Source: Delphinapterus leucas
Taxonomy: Eukaryota; Chordata; Mammalia; Artiodactyla; Monodontidae
DNA length: 64,000 bases
Direction: 5' to 3'
Assembly (NCBI RefSeq): GCF_002288925.2
Contig: NW_022098021.1
Span: forward strand, 1,628,824 to 1,692,823
Shown: piece after piece, positions 22,201 through 33,610 of the stretch
Numbering within the stretch: the stretch's first letter is position 1
How the letters are laid out: each line of letters starts with the position of its first letter
Translations under genes and position numbers: made by a program
Notes under the pieces: model-generated
What the model was told of the DNA's origin: nothing
The model's database searches: none
The model's input: the letters and a program-made list of their open reading frames with translations, nothing else

Positions 22201-25200
22201 CAGCCGTGAGTCCTGTTTATACCCAGTGGTACATTTTATTTCCACAAATAGCTCGGGAGGCTGGAAGCCTGTTTTCGTGGAAACGCAGCTCTTCTTGCGG
22301 CTGTTGACCGCCTTTCTGTGCATCAGCGGAGGGGGGGGGGGTGAGGGGCGCTCCCCCGCCCCCGGCATCCCCCGGAGCAGCCACATCCTGCCCACCCCCC
22401 ATTCTGGCTTCTTGGAGAAATGACCAACGGGACCAGGCTCAGGCCTGTGACAGCCAACAGGAGCCAGAGGCGCACACACGTGGTGACAGGGCCTTGAGAG
22501 GGGACACCTTCCGTGTCGCTGTGCTGTGTTCTGCCACCACATGGGGCCTGTCCCCCTCCACTCCAGCACCGCCTGCCTTTGGCCTTGAGAGCCTGGCGGG
22601 AGTTCGAAGGTCGCCTCTCTGTTTTCTCATGAAACCGTTTCCCCCTGTTTGTTCCGTGATGGTGCTTTGGGCAACAAAATACAAACTATCAACTCAGAGT
22701 GAAGGGACTCCTTTCTGATGAAAATGTAGTGAGCGTTTCTGTTGACGGGGGAGGAGGGGGCTCAGGGTGGGCCTGCGGTTTTGCAGCCTGAACAGGGACA
22801 GGACTGGCTTCTGTTCCATAGGAGCAGGGGGGCAGCGGAGCCTGGTCCACGCCAGCCACGTCCCGGGAGCAGGGCCAGGGCTCAGCCGACGCAGGCTCTT
22901 TGGCGGGCTTAGCTTCGCGTCGCTCCTGCTGTGCAGACAGCTACTGGCGTTCACTGTACGGTGGTTTCACCTCTTTCCTCCTCTGCACCCCGATCACTTC
23001 CTGGCGGGGGTGGCAGTTGGAGGAGACCGTGGCTGGGGACCACCACCAGCTTCTGTGGGGCCGTATGATGCCATTTGGCTTAACTGTTTCTTATTCAGGA
23101 GGAAAGGTTCTGGAAAGGATAAAAAGTGAGCGGGCGGTCTATGGTTTCAAGCAGGACTGTGGCCCGTACTGAGGGTAGATGCGCTGCGTCCCGGGAGAGG
23201 CCGAGAAAGTGCTTGTTCAGGAGCAGCGGGTGGGAGTGGGCTTCCTGGAGGAGCGGCTCCGGGGGCCTCACCGGCTGCCGGGACGACTGAGTCCAGGGAA
23301 GGGGAAGGGAGGCCGGCAGGGGCAGGAAGAGATGGCTGTGTTCAGGGCATGGGCTGGGGTCATGCTGGCGCTGCTCGCGAGTGTCTCGGCTGCAGTCTTG
23401 TTGTAGTCAGTTCACGAGCCAGATCCTGCGGTACCCGCCCTGCTGCGGCCGCCGCAGGCCTCCATTCCCTCCCGCCCCCGTGAACACGGGGAGACAGGAG
23501 GTGCTTCCTAAGGCCCGATTCTGCTCTAGAGCTTTTGGATTCCAAAGGACAGGAGTCAGCTAGGGGGTCTGTCCAGTGGTTTCTGCACGTAGTCGAAGAG
23601 TCTGCTTGGACTGGGCAGGGGATGGAAGGGAGGGCAGATGGGACAGAGGGGCTCAGGGACGGCGGATGCCGCAGCGGAGGGAGACGGGGTGACCGGGGCG
23701 GGTTCCAAGCCCGGCTGCCTGGGGAGATGCTGGTGCAGGGGCGTTGGAGAAAGAGCTGGTTTTGTGGGAGGGTGAGCCCAGCCTCAGACATGCTGCTTTG
23801 GGTCCAGGTGGATGCGTCTCCCAGGCTGTCACAAGGTGCTTCGGGAGGACGGTCAGGCTGGAGGGGAGACCTGCAGCGCCTGTGCGCAGGGTGTATTGGG
23901 GCCCCGGATGAAGCTGGAACGGGAGAAGCAGAGACGGGTGGGGGGAGAGGGGGACCCTCACCTGCGCCAGGTGCTGCCTCCAAGGAGATGGGGCCTGGCG
24001 GGGGGTTCAGAGGAGACAGAAAAGACCCCCAAAGGGTGATGGGGCCCCAGATGGTTTTCTTCCTGTTAGATCTGGGGTCACTGAAATTCAAGGAAAGCCG
24101 AGAGAGAGAGAAAGGGAGGGAGAGAGACATGGAGAGAGAGGGGAAACCAGTGCTGTGAGACGTGGGCAGAGATGGGCGCTGGAACCCTCAGGAGAACTTC
24201 TCGTCCTCATTTCACAGTTCTTCTGACGTCTCGGGGGTCCTGGTGTCCCCAGTGGTGATGAAGGCCTCTGCTTGGGTATCCTTTACTGAGAGCACACTAG
24301 ATGAGGTTTAGAAGTAGCCTCAACTTGCTCCCCAAGACAGACAGGATGCGGGCTCAGCGCTCCCCGGGGTCGGGGGTCGGGTAATGGGAACAGTCATCAA
24401 TGAGAGAAGAAAGCCCCAAACTCAGCAAACCCCAGGGCAACCTTTGACTGTCTGGCCACGTAACCAAACCGCTGACAGCAGCGTCCCAGCAGTGCTTCGT
24501 TTTGTTTTCAGGGCTAAGACGTGGGAAGCCACCGAAGTCAGCCCGAAGGTGAGGGCAGTGGAGCCCGGCTGTGCCCAGTCTCTGGCCTCTGGGCCCCGGC
24601 TCTGCGGCAGGTCGTGACGGGGGAGGCCTCCCGGGCCCACCGTGCCAGCGCGGGATCCGCCTGGGCTCCTGGGCTCAGGCTCCGGGCTTGGGTTTCGGGG
24701 GTGGGGACCTCTGGTGGGCGGTTGGCAGGCAGCCCAGGTTCTGGAATGTGTGCTCTGCCTGGTGGACTAGCAGCCTGGCATCAGGTTCCTGCTGGGACGG
24801 CAGGGGAACAAAAGGCAAGTGGCCCCAGGGCTAAGTAGCTGGTGAAAGCCCTGGGCAGGGGCGGGGCGCCCAGGCTCGCTCCTCTGCCTGTGGGGAGGCT
24901 GCTCGAACACTCGCTGGCCTGGGGGTCCTGCAGGCCAAATGGTGCAGCAGGAATTGGAGCCAGAGGGGAGGAATCGACCTGTGACTTGGGTCAGAGGGTG
25001 GCCAGCGGTGACCCAGTCCACGACAGGGCCCTGGGCGCAGCCGTCGTGCTGCCCTGGCCCCCGGCTGCGTGCCCACGGATAGCTGTGTGCAGAGACCCTC
25101 CTGGCCCGCGCCAGCCGTGTTCGGGCTGAGGCACTGCCATGACTTCATTTCTCACGGAAGAAGTGCTCTGTCTGCACCATTTGCTTTCACGTGTTTAGTG

Positions 25201-25899
25201 TTTTAGTGGGGGTGGGCTGAAATGAGGGCCAGGCTGTGGAAGGCTTCAGGGTTCCTGGGACACCAGCCAACTTCTTGGGGGGACGTGTGTCTGGATTTTG
25301 TGGAATCTTAGGTTTGAGAGAGTCAAAAGGTCTTGAATATTTGACAGGAAAAATAAGAGTGATTTTTCATTCAAAATCATCCAACTCAACTCAGGACAAC
25401 TCAGATTTACATGAAGTTGAATTAAGAATGCTATTTATTTAACGAAAGTGTTTACGACAGGAATCTTTGAATAAGAAGTCTTTCCCAAAGGCTGTGAAAC
25501 CTAAGAAGGTGTTTAACTTATAGCTTTTAAGGTGTTCATCTAGTTTAGAAGACGAGAGCCTTCTTTCATCTGGATCGGGGTCGTTGGGAGAAGCTCTCCA
25601 AGTGGGTAGAGGGAACGTGTTGGTTAATTGGGTTTTTAACACAAAACCTCACTTCTCTCCTTTGGCAGCCCTCTTGCACTTGTTCCCAAGTCAGTATTTT
25701 TCTCTCATTAAGTGGCTCCCTCAAGATTCAAGTCTCAGGCCCTACTTCAGAGGCCTCGGTAGGGCTATCGCTGAGGAAGTAGATGTCTAAGATATTCCCC
25801 CCCAAAGTTCTTCAAAACCAAAGAAACATTGGTTGAAGGTGATCATTATTTTTCTAAAAGGATGGAAGAATCACTGCTTATTCGTGCGTCTGGGAAGGT
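19206..25899. other. GC-rich, gene-free block
   Basis: From about 19.8 kb the sequence becomes GC-rich with many CpGs, and no young SINE or LINE is recognisable. Long frames occur on both strands (274 codons at 21094-21918 minus, starting GTG; 256 at 23360-24130 minus; 207 at 23535-24158 plus), overlapping each other. That is expected where stop codons are rare and is not gene evidence. A GA-rich tract lies at 24091-24145. The segment at 21735-21790 resembles a short L2 piece. Exons of a GC-rich gene cannot be excluded by eye. Confidence 0.4.
24091..24145. repeat. GA-rich simple sequence
   Basis: Imperfect gagaga and gagg repeats over about 55 bases. Confidence 0.7.
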
Positions 25900-27350
25900 C
25901 TGCCCTTTGCAGAAGCTCGCAGTTCCAGTGCGGGGTCGTGCAGCCCGCGGCCTGGGAGGGTTTCCGGGCCACCGGCCCTCCCCGTCCCCAGCCCGGGTGG
26001 CTGATTCTGGCTTTGGCCGGATCCCCCGGGGGTCTGTAAGCACAGAGCCTGGGAACAAGTCGGTACCGCTCTGGCGTGAGCCTGAGATCCCCTCTTTGTT
26101 CTGTCACAAACTCTCTCTCCCTCTCTCCCCCGCCCCGCCCCGTCTACCTGACTGTTCATCCACGCAGAGGTCCTGGACCACCCTTGGGACACCTAGATTT
26201 TTCTCTGTGAAGCGTGTGAGGTGATTTGACAGCTGGAGACCTTCCTGTTAACAGCCATTATAATAAAACATTCCCTCAAACCAAATTCGACAATTATTAA
26301 CATGTTTAAACAGAAAGCGATGTTTACTGAGGCATTCTTCCCGGGGCTTAACATATCCTGCAAAGAGGGTGCGGGGCGGAGAGGGGTGGGTGGAAGCCGG
26401 GGCCCTACCTGCAGTGCGAGGTGAAGGCAGAGCTGGAGGACAGTGTCGGCAGGCGGAGGCCATGTGACAAGTGCGGTGGGTCAGTGACAGCCCCCTCGCT
26501 GGGGGACGCGGACCCCAGGCCCCCCCTGCCCCGTGGCTCTGGTGGCACAGTGCCGTTCGGGAGGGACACCCGGGCCGGGGGCCGGGGGGCAGGCCCTGCT
26601 CTGCCGCCGCCCGCGCAGCGCGGTGATTCCTCACTGCCTCGTGGCAGCAGTGGCGGCTGGCGTCCACGTCCTTCGGGCTGTGAGTGTTTGCGTGCGATGG
26701 GGCAGCGCGGGCGGCGGGGGCCGCGCCTGGCCAGGCGAGCCCTTCTGTCCTCTCCCGAGGCGCCCGTGCCGAGGCCCAGGGCCTCCTGGCCTCCACGGAG
26801 CCTCCCTGCAGCCGGGGGCGTGCGGTGGGCCGGGGCCGCCCCTGGGTGAGGAGGCGGGAGGCGGTGTCTCACTTCCAGCGTGCACGGTTCTGCGGCAGAC
26901 ACATGTCTAGGCAAATACGAACACTCTTTCTTAAGAAAACCCGAAGTGTGTGAAAGGCACGGCGTGGGGAGCAGAGGAGGAGGCGTCCCGCTGTTCCTGA
27001 GACCAGGGGGCGCGAGCCCGTCAGAGGATCTTCTCAGGGCGACAAGTGACAGTTTGTTAAGCGTTTACGGTGCGCCAGGCCCAGTTCTAAGGGCACACGT
27101 GCTCGTTCACATCATCGCCACACTAGCGGCGAGTTTATCGCCGCGCTTTCTAGGGGCTGAAGCTGAGGTCTGCGAGCCGGCGACTTGTGCTGCTGGCGCG
27201 GAGCGGGGCGTGGACCCGGGCAGCGGCGTGGCCCCTGAGCCCGGGGGCCCAGGCTCAGGAGGAGGGGACACACAGCCCCGGGGGCGAGGGCCCCCGCGCG
27301 GCCCGCGCGCCTGCAGCGGGACCTCTGAATGGCGCTTACGGGAGGGGGCA
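25900..27350. promoter_or_regulatory. CpG-rich cluster with a CpG island core
   Basis: CpG is dense at 25900-26060, 26440-26910 and 27120-27330, with an AT-rich gap at 26230-26340. In the core (26461-26880) I count about 43 CpGs in 420 bases, close to what base composition predicts, so it meets the usual CpG-island criteria. Such islands are commonly promoters or germline-unmethylated enhancers. No TATA box, coding exon or direction of transcription can be fixed. A MIR relic at 27040-27230 is also rich in CpG, so GC-biased conversion may contribute. Confidence 0.55.
27040..27230 (-). mobile_element. MIR SINE fragment, minus strand, CpG-enriched
   Basis: The order ttaagcgtttacggtgcgcc, caggcccagttctaagggca and ggctgaagctgaggtctgcg follows the antisense of MIR. 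Many positions that are A/T in MIR (the attttacagatgagg part) are here C/G and form CpGs, so the copy has drifted strongly toward GC. Confidence 0.65.
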
Positions 27351-27409
27351 GGGCTGGGATGCTGACCTCAGGCTCTAAGGAGCTTGCTGTTCCTCTCCAG
27401 GTGACAGTT

Positions 27410-27865
27410 ATGGAAGGATTTTAAACATCGAGGTGAAATGTACAGAACACAGCGTTTAACCGTGTTAACCGTTCTGAGCGCGGCATCCAGTGGCATGAAG
27501 TGCACCTACACTGTGCTCCCGTCGCCACCGTTCATCTCCGGGACTTCATCCTCTTCCCAAACTGGAGCTGACCCCACGGAACAATAATTTCCCGTTTGCC
27601 CCTCCCGCCAGGCCCTGGCACCCCCATGCTGTGAGCTTGGCTGCCCTAGGGACCTCACGTGAGTGGAATCATACAGTACGTGTCGTTTTGTGTCGGGCTT
27701 ATTTCACGTAACATGATGTCTCGAGGTTCATGCGTGTCGTAGTGCACGCCAGAGTTTCCTTCCTTTTTAAGGCTGAAGAATATTCCACTGAACACATGGA
27801 ACACACTTAGTTTATCCGTTCATCTGTCCGTGAACACTTGGGTTGCTTCCACCTTGTGAGCTGAG
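27410..27865 (-). mobile_element. Old L1M 3' fragment, antisense
   Basis: The plus strand carries antisense landmarks of the L1 3' end: agtggaatcatacagtacgt, ttcacgtaacatgatgtctc, gaatattccactgaacacat and gttcatctgtccgtgaacac. A second, better preserved relative with the same landmarks lies at 32688-33600. No open frame is kept. Confidence 0.7.
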
Positions 27866-28419
27866 GGACTTTAATTTGGGAAGTGATGTGTCAGGTTTAC
27901 ATTTCAGGGGCACAGAGGGCACACCTGGCTGCCAATGGCAGGCAGACAAAGCCGAGGCCACCTCTCTCTCACACTCCCTGCTCCAAGGGGCTCTATTTGC
28001 AGAAACGCCTGTAAAAGGTGGAAAGTAACCTTACACCTAGGAGTTGAAGTAAAGGGGATTAAATGAAAAGGGAAGATGAAATGATACGATGTACCTGGAA
28101 ATACACATGAGCCGTAAAGCGCTGTATGTATATCAGCTCTTACTCTCCTCGTTTTCTCTGTGTTTCTGGGCGAATTGCTTTTGAGTTCAGAATCTAGCCT
28201 TGACCAGTATCTCTGCTGCTTCATTACAGCAAAGTTCCCTCTTCAAAGCTCCCGAAATCCAGATTTCCTACAGCTGTCTCCATTACTCATGTGAGTTTAT
28301 GTGAAATATTTGAAGTTCCCTTTGTACAATGCCTCTTTTTCCAGCTTAAAGGTACCCGTGTGTCTCAGGTGGATCTGTGTCCTAGATTACCTTAGGACTT
28401 TGCTTGAGTGTAGAAAGAC
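27866..28419. other. Unique, gene-free DNA
   Basis: No gene or repeat recognised. Confidence 0.4.
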
Positions 28420-28766
28420 TAGAATCCCTGACCACATGAAAATATTTCATTGTGAAAAATTTCAAACACACAAAAGCAGGGGGAATAAAGTGTATAGTGA
28501 GCACTGGCATATCCATCACCCAGACTTGACAGTTACGATACTTTGCTGCTTTGCTTACACTCCTCACTTATAAAATTAAAAAAATATCTGGAACCTCATT
28601 TCATTTTACTCCCGCATACTCCAGACTGCATCTCTAAGAAGTATGGACATTTCTTCTATAACACAAGGCCATTTGCACACCTGAAAATTAGCATTACCTG
28701 CGTAACTAAATTACCCTCATTGGCTCAAAAACGTCTCCTTACACTTGGTTGTTCCACTGGGGCTGA
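28420..28766 (-). mobile_element. L1ME-like 3' UTR fragment, antisense
   Basis: The words gtgaaaaatttcaaacacac, catccatcacccagacttga and tgcatctctaagaagtatgg occur in the order of the antisense L1ME-type 3' UTR. It abuts the MLT1 LTR at 28767. Confidence 0.6.
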
Positions 28767-29153
28767 TGTCTTAGCTCGGCCTGCTATAACAAAACACCAG
28801 AGATGGGCTGGCTTAAACAACAAACAGTCACTTCTCACAGTTCTGGAGGCTGGGAAGTCCAAGATCAAGGTGCTGACTGATTCGGGGGTTGGCGGGGGGA
28901 ATGGTCTGGTGAGACCCTCCCCCAGGCTTGCAGACAGACTCCTTCTTGCTGTGTCCTCCCATGGCAGAGAGAGGGCTCTGGTCTCTGTCTCTTCTTGTAA
29001 GGGCGCTAATCCCGTCATGGGGCTCCACCTTCACCGTCTCATCTAAACCCAACTGCCTCCCAAAGACCCCTCCTCCAGGTACCATCACACTGGGGATTAG
29101 GGCTTCAACATATGGACAGGGTGTGGGGGGGTGCAGGCCTTCAGTCCATAGCA
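28767..29153 (-). mobile_element. MLT1/MST-type MaLR LTR, minus strand
   Basis: The plus strand begins tgtcttagctcggcctgcta and ends ttcagtccatagca, the reverse complement of the MaLR LTR termini. Internal landmarks (cagttctggaggctgggaag, gctgtgtcctcccatggcag, aagggcgctaatcccgtcat) are in correct order. About 390 bases, near full length. It is a solitary LTR with no internal viral region or gag/pol frame next to it. The 5-bp host duplication cannot be confirmed. Confidence 0.85.
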
Positions 29154-29184
29154 CCCCTGTCACACTGCACTCATTTATTATGTC

Positions 29185-29199
<15 letters not shown>

Positions 29200-29215
<16 letters not shown>

Positions 29216-29411
29216 TGCGGTATGTGGGCCTCTCTCACTGTTGGTGGCCTCTCCTGTTGCGGAGCACAGGCTCCGGACGCGCAGGCTCAGCGGCCATGGC
29301 TCATGGGCCCAACCGCTCTGCGGCATGTGGGATCTTCCCAGGCCGGGGCATGAACCCATGTCCCCTGCATCGGCAGGTGGACTCTCAACCACTGCACCAC
29401 CAGGGAAGCCC
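29200..29411 (-). mobile_element. CHR-2 type SINE, minus strand
   Basis: On the minus strand the head gggcttccctggtggtgcag is followed by the compact CHR-2 body and a tail represented on the plus strand by a T run of about 17 bases before gcggtatgtg. Flanks tatgtctttctt and taatgcctttctt suggest an imperfect target-site duplication. ORFs of up to 170 codons crossing it are SINE read-through. Confidence 0.92.
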
Positions 29412-29793
29412 TATAATGCCTTTCTTGAGTCTTTTCACGCCCCTTCATGAATTCTTGCAGAAACTGGGCCAGCTGCCCTGCAGAATGTCCCCTATTCTGG
29501 CTTTGTCCACTAGCCTCCTTGTTCAGTCTTTGAACTTGCCCTCTACCTGCCATGTTTCCTGCAGGTGGAGGTCGGCTCTAGAGGATCGATTCCGTTTAGG
29601 CTCATCATTTTTGGCAAGAATATTTCACAGGTGCTTCTGTTTGCTTCCTGTTGCCTGTGTTGGGAGGCCCCCAACCTCTGGTCATCCCATCTCAGTGCTG
29701 CTGAGAATCATTATGGATCCAGAGTAATCTTTAAAAATAAGTAGTAAAAAATTATTTTTCTTCTTATTCCAAATTAAGACGTATTAATTGTAA

Positions 29794-29810
29794 AAGATTT
29801 ACAACATATA
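29794..29810. repeat. 17-bp target-site duplication, left copy
   Basis: Identical to 30150-30166. Confidence 0.95.
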
Positions 29811-30149
29811 TTTATTTATTTTCTTTTTGGCTGCATTGGGTCTTCGTTGCTGCACGTGGGCTTTCTCTAGTTGTGGCGAGCGGGGGCTACTCTTCATTGT
29901 GGTGCACGGGCTTCTCATTGCGGTGGCTTTTCTTGTGTGGAGCACAGGCTCTAGGCGTGCGGGCTTCAGTAGTTGTGGCACGTGGGCTCAGTAGTTGTGG
30001 CTCATGGGCTCTAGAGCTCAGGCTCAGTAGTTGTGGCTCACGGGCTTAGTTGCTCCGTGGCATGTGGGATCTTCCCAGGCGGGGGATTGAACCCGTGTCC
30101 CCTGCATTGGCAGGTGGGTTCTTAACCACTGTGCCACCAGGGAAAGCCC
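29811..30149 (-). mobile_element. Full-length CHR-1 SINE, minus strand
   Basis: Complete minus-strand copy from the head at 30149 to the tttatttatt-rich tail at 29811, including the repeated cagtagttgtggc motifs typical of the CHR-1 body. A perfect 17-bp duplication, aagatttacaacatata, lies at 29794-29810 and 30150-30166, the best in the window. Confidence 0.96.
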
Positions 30150-30166
30150 AAGATTTACAACATATA

Positions 30167-30704
30167 GATAAGCAAAAGAAATAAAACCATCTTAACATCC
30201 TAGCCCTAGATAACTGCCATTGAAATTTTAGTGTGGAAACTTCTAGTATTTCTTCACAATATAATTATATCATGGCCATCTCCTTCCACTTACTGTGAAT
30301 ATCTCTTAATGTCGTGAAATATTCCCTTACTATGTCATTGGCCATCTAGTCCTCGAATGGTGGAGTTGGAATTTATTTAATTAATGTACTACTTCTGTAC
30401 AAGTTGTGAAAGTTGCAAATCCACTGTCCAAGATGCTCGTTCAGATTTAGCCCCAAAGCCCTCTGAGAGCAGAGGGCCGTGGCATGTCCGTGTACCTCCT
30501 GGGACTGCTGCTGTGTCTGCTGGGGGCCCAGGCGGGTGGGGGATGGGAAGGGAGGGGGTGCCACTGGGGGTGGGCTGCAGACTGGGTGCCGTCTGAGAGC
30601 TCTCCTGAAGTGCTGCAATACGTCTTCTGTGTCTTGCTCGACGCCCTGTCTCGTTCTGGTGCTCAGGGTCCCACCCCGCAGTCACAGCTCATTCCCTGGG
30701 CGCC
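30167..30704. other. Unique DNA with a signal-peptide-like frame
   Basis: No repeat or established gene. A frame beginning ATG at 30484 starts with a hydrophobic stretch resembling a secretion signal, then becomes G/W-rich and low in plausibility; see the findings. Confidence 0.4.
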
Positions 30705-30835
30705 TCCTGGGGGCTTCTTGGAAATACGGAGCTTCAGGCCTGCCCAGCCGGGCTGGATCAGAACCTACATTTTAACCACATGCCCCGGGGTGCAGTGGGA
30801 GAGTCACTTTCTAAAGCTCTTTTACCCAACGAATG
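30705..30835. mobile_element. MER5-like DNA transposon fragment
   Basis: The order ggaaatacggagcttcaggc, ggctggatcagaacctacat, tttaaccacatgccccgggg and a final gagtcactttctaaagc matches one arm of MER5A/B, a non-autonomous hAT-Charlie element whose consensus has tgattcagtaggtctggggt and aacaagctcccaggtgat. Orientation and exact subfamily are not settled. Confidence 0.5.
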
Positions 30836-30999
30836 CCTGGAAAAGCCGGTCCATTCGTGAAAAGTAAGATCCACGTGGCAGGAGCTGTTGGTGGAGAAGA
30901 GCTTAGTAGCCGGCCAGCTTGGGATGCTGCCTTTCCGCAGATGCAGAGCAAGCCGTGCTGAGCCTGTGAGGCAGTCGGGGGCCGGGAGCCGGGCTCTGC

Positions 31000-31190
31000 C
31001 GTTGAGATTCAAGCTCAGCTACTGCGTGGCTTCAGTACGTCACAAGTGGTCCCGTCTTCGGTTTCCTCCTCAGCGTAATAGAGACCGTACTTTCTTATTT
31101 CATAGGGATGGTCTGAGGTGTAAATAAAATCGTGTGTGTGAAGCAGGAGCACAGTGCCTGGCACAGCGTAAGTGCTCAGCCAGCCAGTGT
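31000..31190 (+). mobile_element. MIR SINE, plus strand
   Basis: Near the full MIR order: ttgagattcaagctcagcta, ttcggtttcctcctcagcgt, tggtctgaggtgtaaataaa and the 3' end agcacagtgcctggcacagcg with taagtgctcagccagc. One of the better preserved MIRs here. Confidence 0.75.
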
Positions 31191-31200
31191 TGTTAATGAT

Positions 31201-32687
31201 CACAAAATGCTTCCTGATGAAACGGTGTTGAGAGCAAAGGTTAATTGATAAGTATTACTTTGGGGAATTGCCGGGATGGTGAGCTCTTTTCCTCCTAACT
31301 TCAGCTGCAAAAGAAGTCACCAATCCATTCTAACAGCTGGTTCCACGTAGAGAAAGGATAAACCGTGTTGGGTTGGACACATCCATGTTACACTTGAACA
31401 GCCACCCGCTGTGTACCATATGCTGTCTTATTCTTTAACCAAATGAGAAAAGAACAGCCCAACTTCCCCTTACTCTTTTTAAAAAGGTCTTTGTCTTCAG
31501 TACAGGCTGAGGCTGAAATGTGCTTTGATTCCAGAGACATTGTATTTAGAAAGTACCTTCATCTTTAAGAAGTTCTGGCCGGTTCAGTTCTGTTACATTC
31601 CCAGGGGAGTCACCATGGGGTATGCACTTGACCGTGCTTTCTGTAGTCGATGAGATGAAACCAGCACCAGAGGCAGCGTGGACTTTTCCAGTCCCTAAAA
31701 TAAATACTTGTAAAGCAAGCTCGGTGGCATGAAGACCATGGTGACGGAGGGTTAAGACGTGATAACATGATTCTTAAAGATGGATCTCCTGACAATCAGA
31801 CATCGGATTCTTAGCCTGGGACTGAGCCAGGATGGGTCAAGTACTCAGGAGTTAAGTACTCTCCCATGCGGGACAGCACTCTCTGGGGGGGGGGCATATT
31901 TAGCTCCAGTGAAAAGCATCAACCCTGTGATCTATAAAAATAAGTTTACCTGTATGAATAACCCCTACATTCACATAGCACCGTGTCCTGACTATTTTGC
32001 ACCTTCTTAGTTTTCTGTACTTCCAGGCTAATACTTCAAGCTCATCTTCTTATAGCAACATTCCAACTCCTTCCCATCCTATGACTCTCCCCTCCCTCCA
32101 AAGAGAAGACAGCACCGTCTGCTTTCCTTGAACCCCCAGCTTGACGACTCTCAGGGCTGCACGCTGTCTCCTGATGTGCAGACCACGGACCGGCGTTCAT
32201 TTCCTAAGGAGGCACCTGTCGATCCTTCACCCCTTTGTCCTTTGAGTGACTGTATTTTCAAAATCCGTTTGTGATCTTCATTGTCACGAGCTTGGAAGTA
32301 TTTAGGAATAACTTCCGCAGCCCTCAGGAAACGAGGAAGCTGCAGCACTGACTTTTCCCGGAGCTGAGTCAGTGCAGCATGGGGAGGGCTCCGGCCTGCC
32401 TTCAAGGCCGCCCTGCTGGGAGGCCCCCGTCGTTGTTTGGCCACTTGGTCTGAGGACCTGGGAGCAGGAATTTTTCGTAAATATCACTCAGCCGCAAACA
32501 TTTTTGTTTTGGGCGTTTATAATGAAAGCCATGAGCTGGGGAAAGTCACTATTTTATTTTTAGACTAGCTGGTTACAAACAGGACGACTCCAGCTCTGCT
32601 GACGTTCCGTTGCCTGGTTATTAATAATGCTGTGCTGTGCAAACATGGTTCGCCCCGAGGTCCTCTGGGGCCGTGGGCCCCTTGCTT
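31201..32687. other. Unique, gene-free DNA
   Basis: No gene or mobile element recognised. A G run lies near 31886-31895. Confidence 0.4.
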
Positions 32688-33610
32688 TTTAAAAATTGTG
32701 GTAAAATGTACATGACATAAAATTTACCATTTTAACCATTGTAAAGTATGTAGTCCAGTGGCGTTCAGCACGTTCGCAGTTGGGCAGCCATCGCCACCGT
32801 CATCCCCAGAACGTTCTCGTCTCCCCACAGAACCGCGGTCCCCACTAACCCTACCTCTCCGTTCACTGCTCCCCTGCTGTGGCGACCACCCTCCTACTCT
32901 CTGTCTCTATGAATTTGACTCTCTTAGGTACTTCACACAGGTGGAGTCACATGGTGTCCGTCCTTCCGTGTCTGGCCCATTTCGCTCAGTATAATGTCCT
33001 CAAGGTTCATCCACGGTGTGGCCTGTGTCAGGACTCCCTTACTCGTTAGGGCCGGACGACATTCCACCGCATGTTTATACCACATTCTGTTTATCCATTC
33101 ATTGGCTGATGGGCACTTCGGTTGCTTCCACTGCTTGGCTCTTGCGAATAATGCTGCTGTGAACATGGGTGTACAGTTATCTGTTCAAATTCCTGCTTTC
33201 GCTTCTTTTGAATATGTACCCAGAAGTGGGTTTTTGGATTATGTGGTAATGCTGTTATGTCTTTGAGGAAACTCCATGCTGTTTTCCAAAGTGGCCGCGC
33301 CATTTTACATTCCTACCAACGGTGCACAAGGGTTCCAGTCTCTTCACATCCTTCCCAACACTTGTTGTTTCCTGTATTTTTTTCTTTAATAGTAGCCCTC
33401 CTAGTGAGAGTGAAGTCGTATCTCATTGTGGTTTTGATTTGCATTTACCTGAAGACCAGCGACGCTGAGCATCTTTTCATGAGCTTGTTGGCCGTTTGTA
33501 TATCTTCTTCTGAGCGGGTCCTTTGCCCGTTTTTGAATCAGGCTGTTGTTGCTGTTGTTAGTTGCCCTTTTGGACTCGAGAGAGAGAACAACTCCGTCAG
33601 TTTGCCTCCC
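32688..33610 (-). mobile_element. Old L1M 3' UTR and ORF2 C-terminus, antisense
   Basis: It opens with ttaaaaattgtggtaaaatg, an L1M 3' UTR hallmark in antisense, and continues into ORF2. A minus-strand frame at 32933-33166 keeps residues such as QWKQPKCPSANEWIN and a terminal NLEDIILSEMGQTRKD segment, typical of the L1 ORF2 C-terminus. Further plus-strand landmarks (gaaactccatgctgttttcc, cattcctaccaacggtgcac) extend the match to about 33500. The frame is broken; the element is inactive. Confidence 0.85.

Noticed and set aside
23360..24130. 256-codon minus-strand frame and an opposing 207-codon frame at 23535-24158
   Set aside because: The two overlap almost completely on opposite strands, include a GA-rich tract, and are low-complexity (P/S-rich or G/R-rich) with no domain or splice evidence.
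26405..26914. Possible minus-strand first exon ending at a CAG|GTAGGG donor in the CpG island
   Set aside because: The frame has no ATG (it begins at TTG), and its composition is what CpG-island DNA gives by chance. The donor-like word alone is not enough.
28767..29153. Endogenous retrovirus with coding capacity
   Set aside because: Only a solitary MaLR LTR is present; no gag, pol or env-like sequence flanks it.
29215..29727. 170-codon plus-strand frame
   Set aside because: Its first third is the antisense CHR-2 SINE and the rest lacks any domain.
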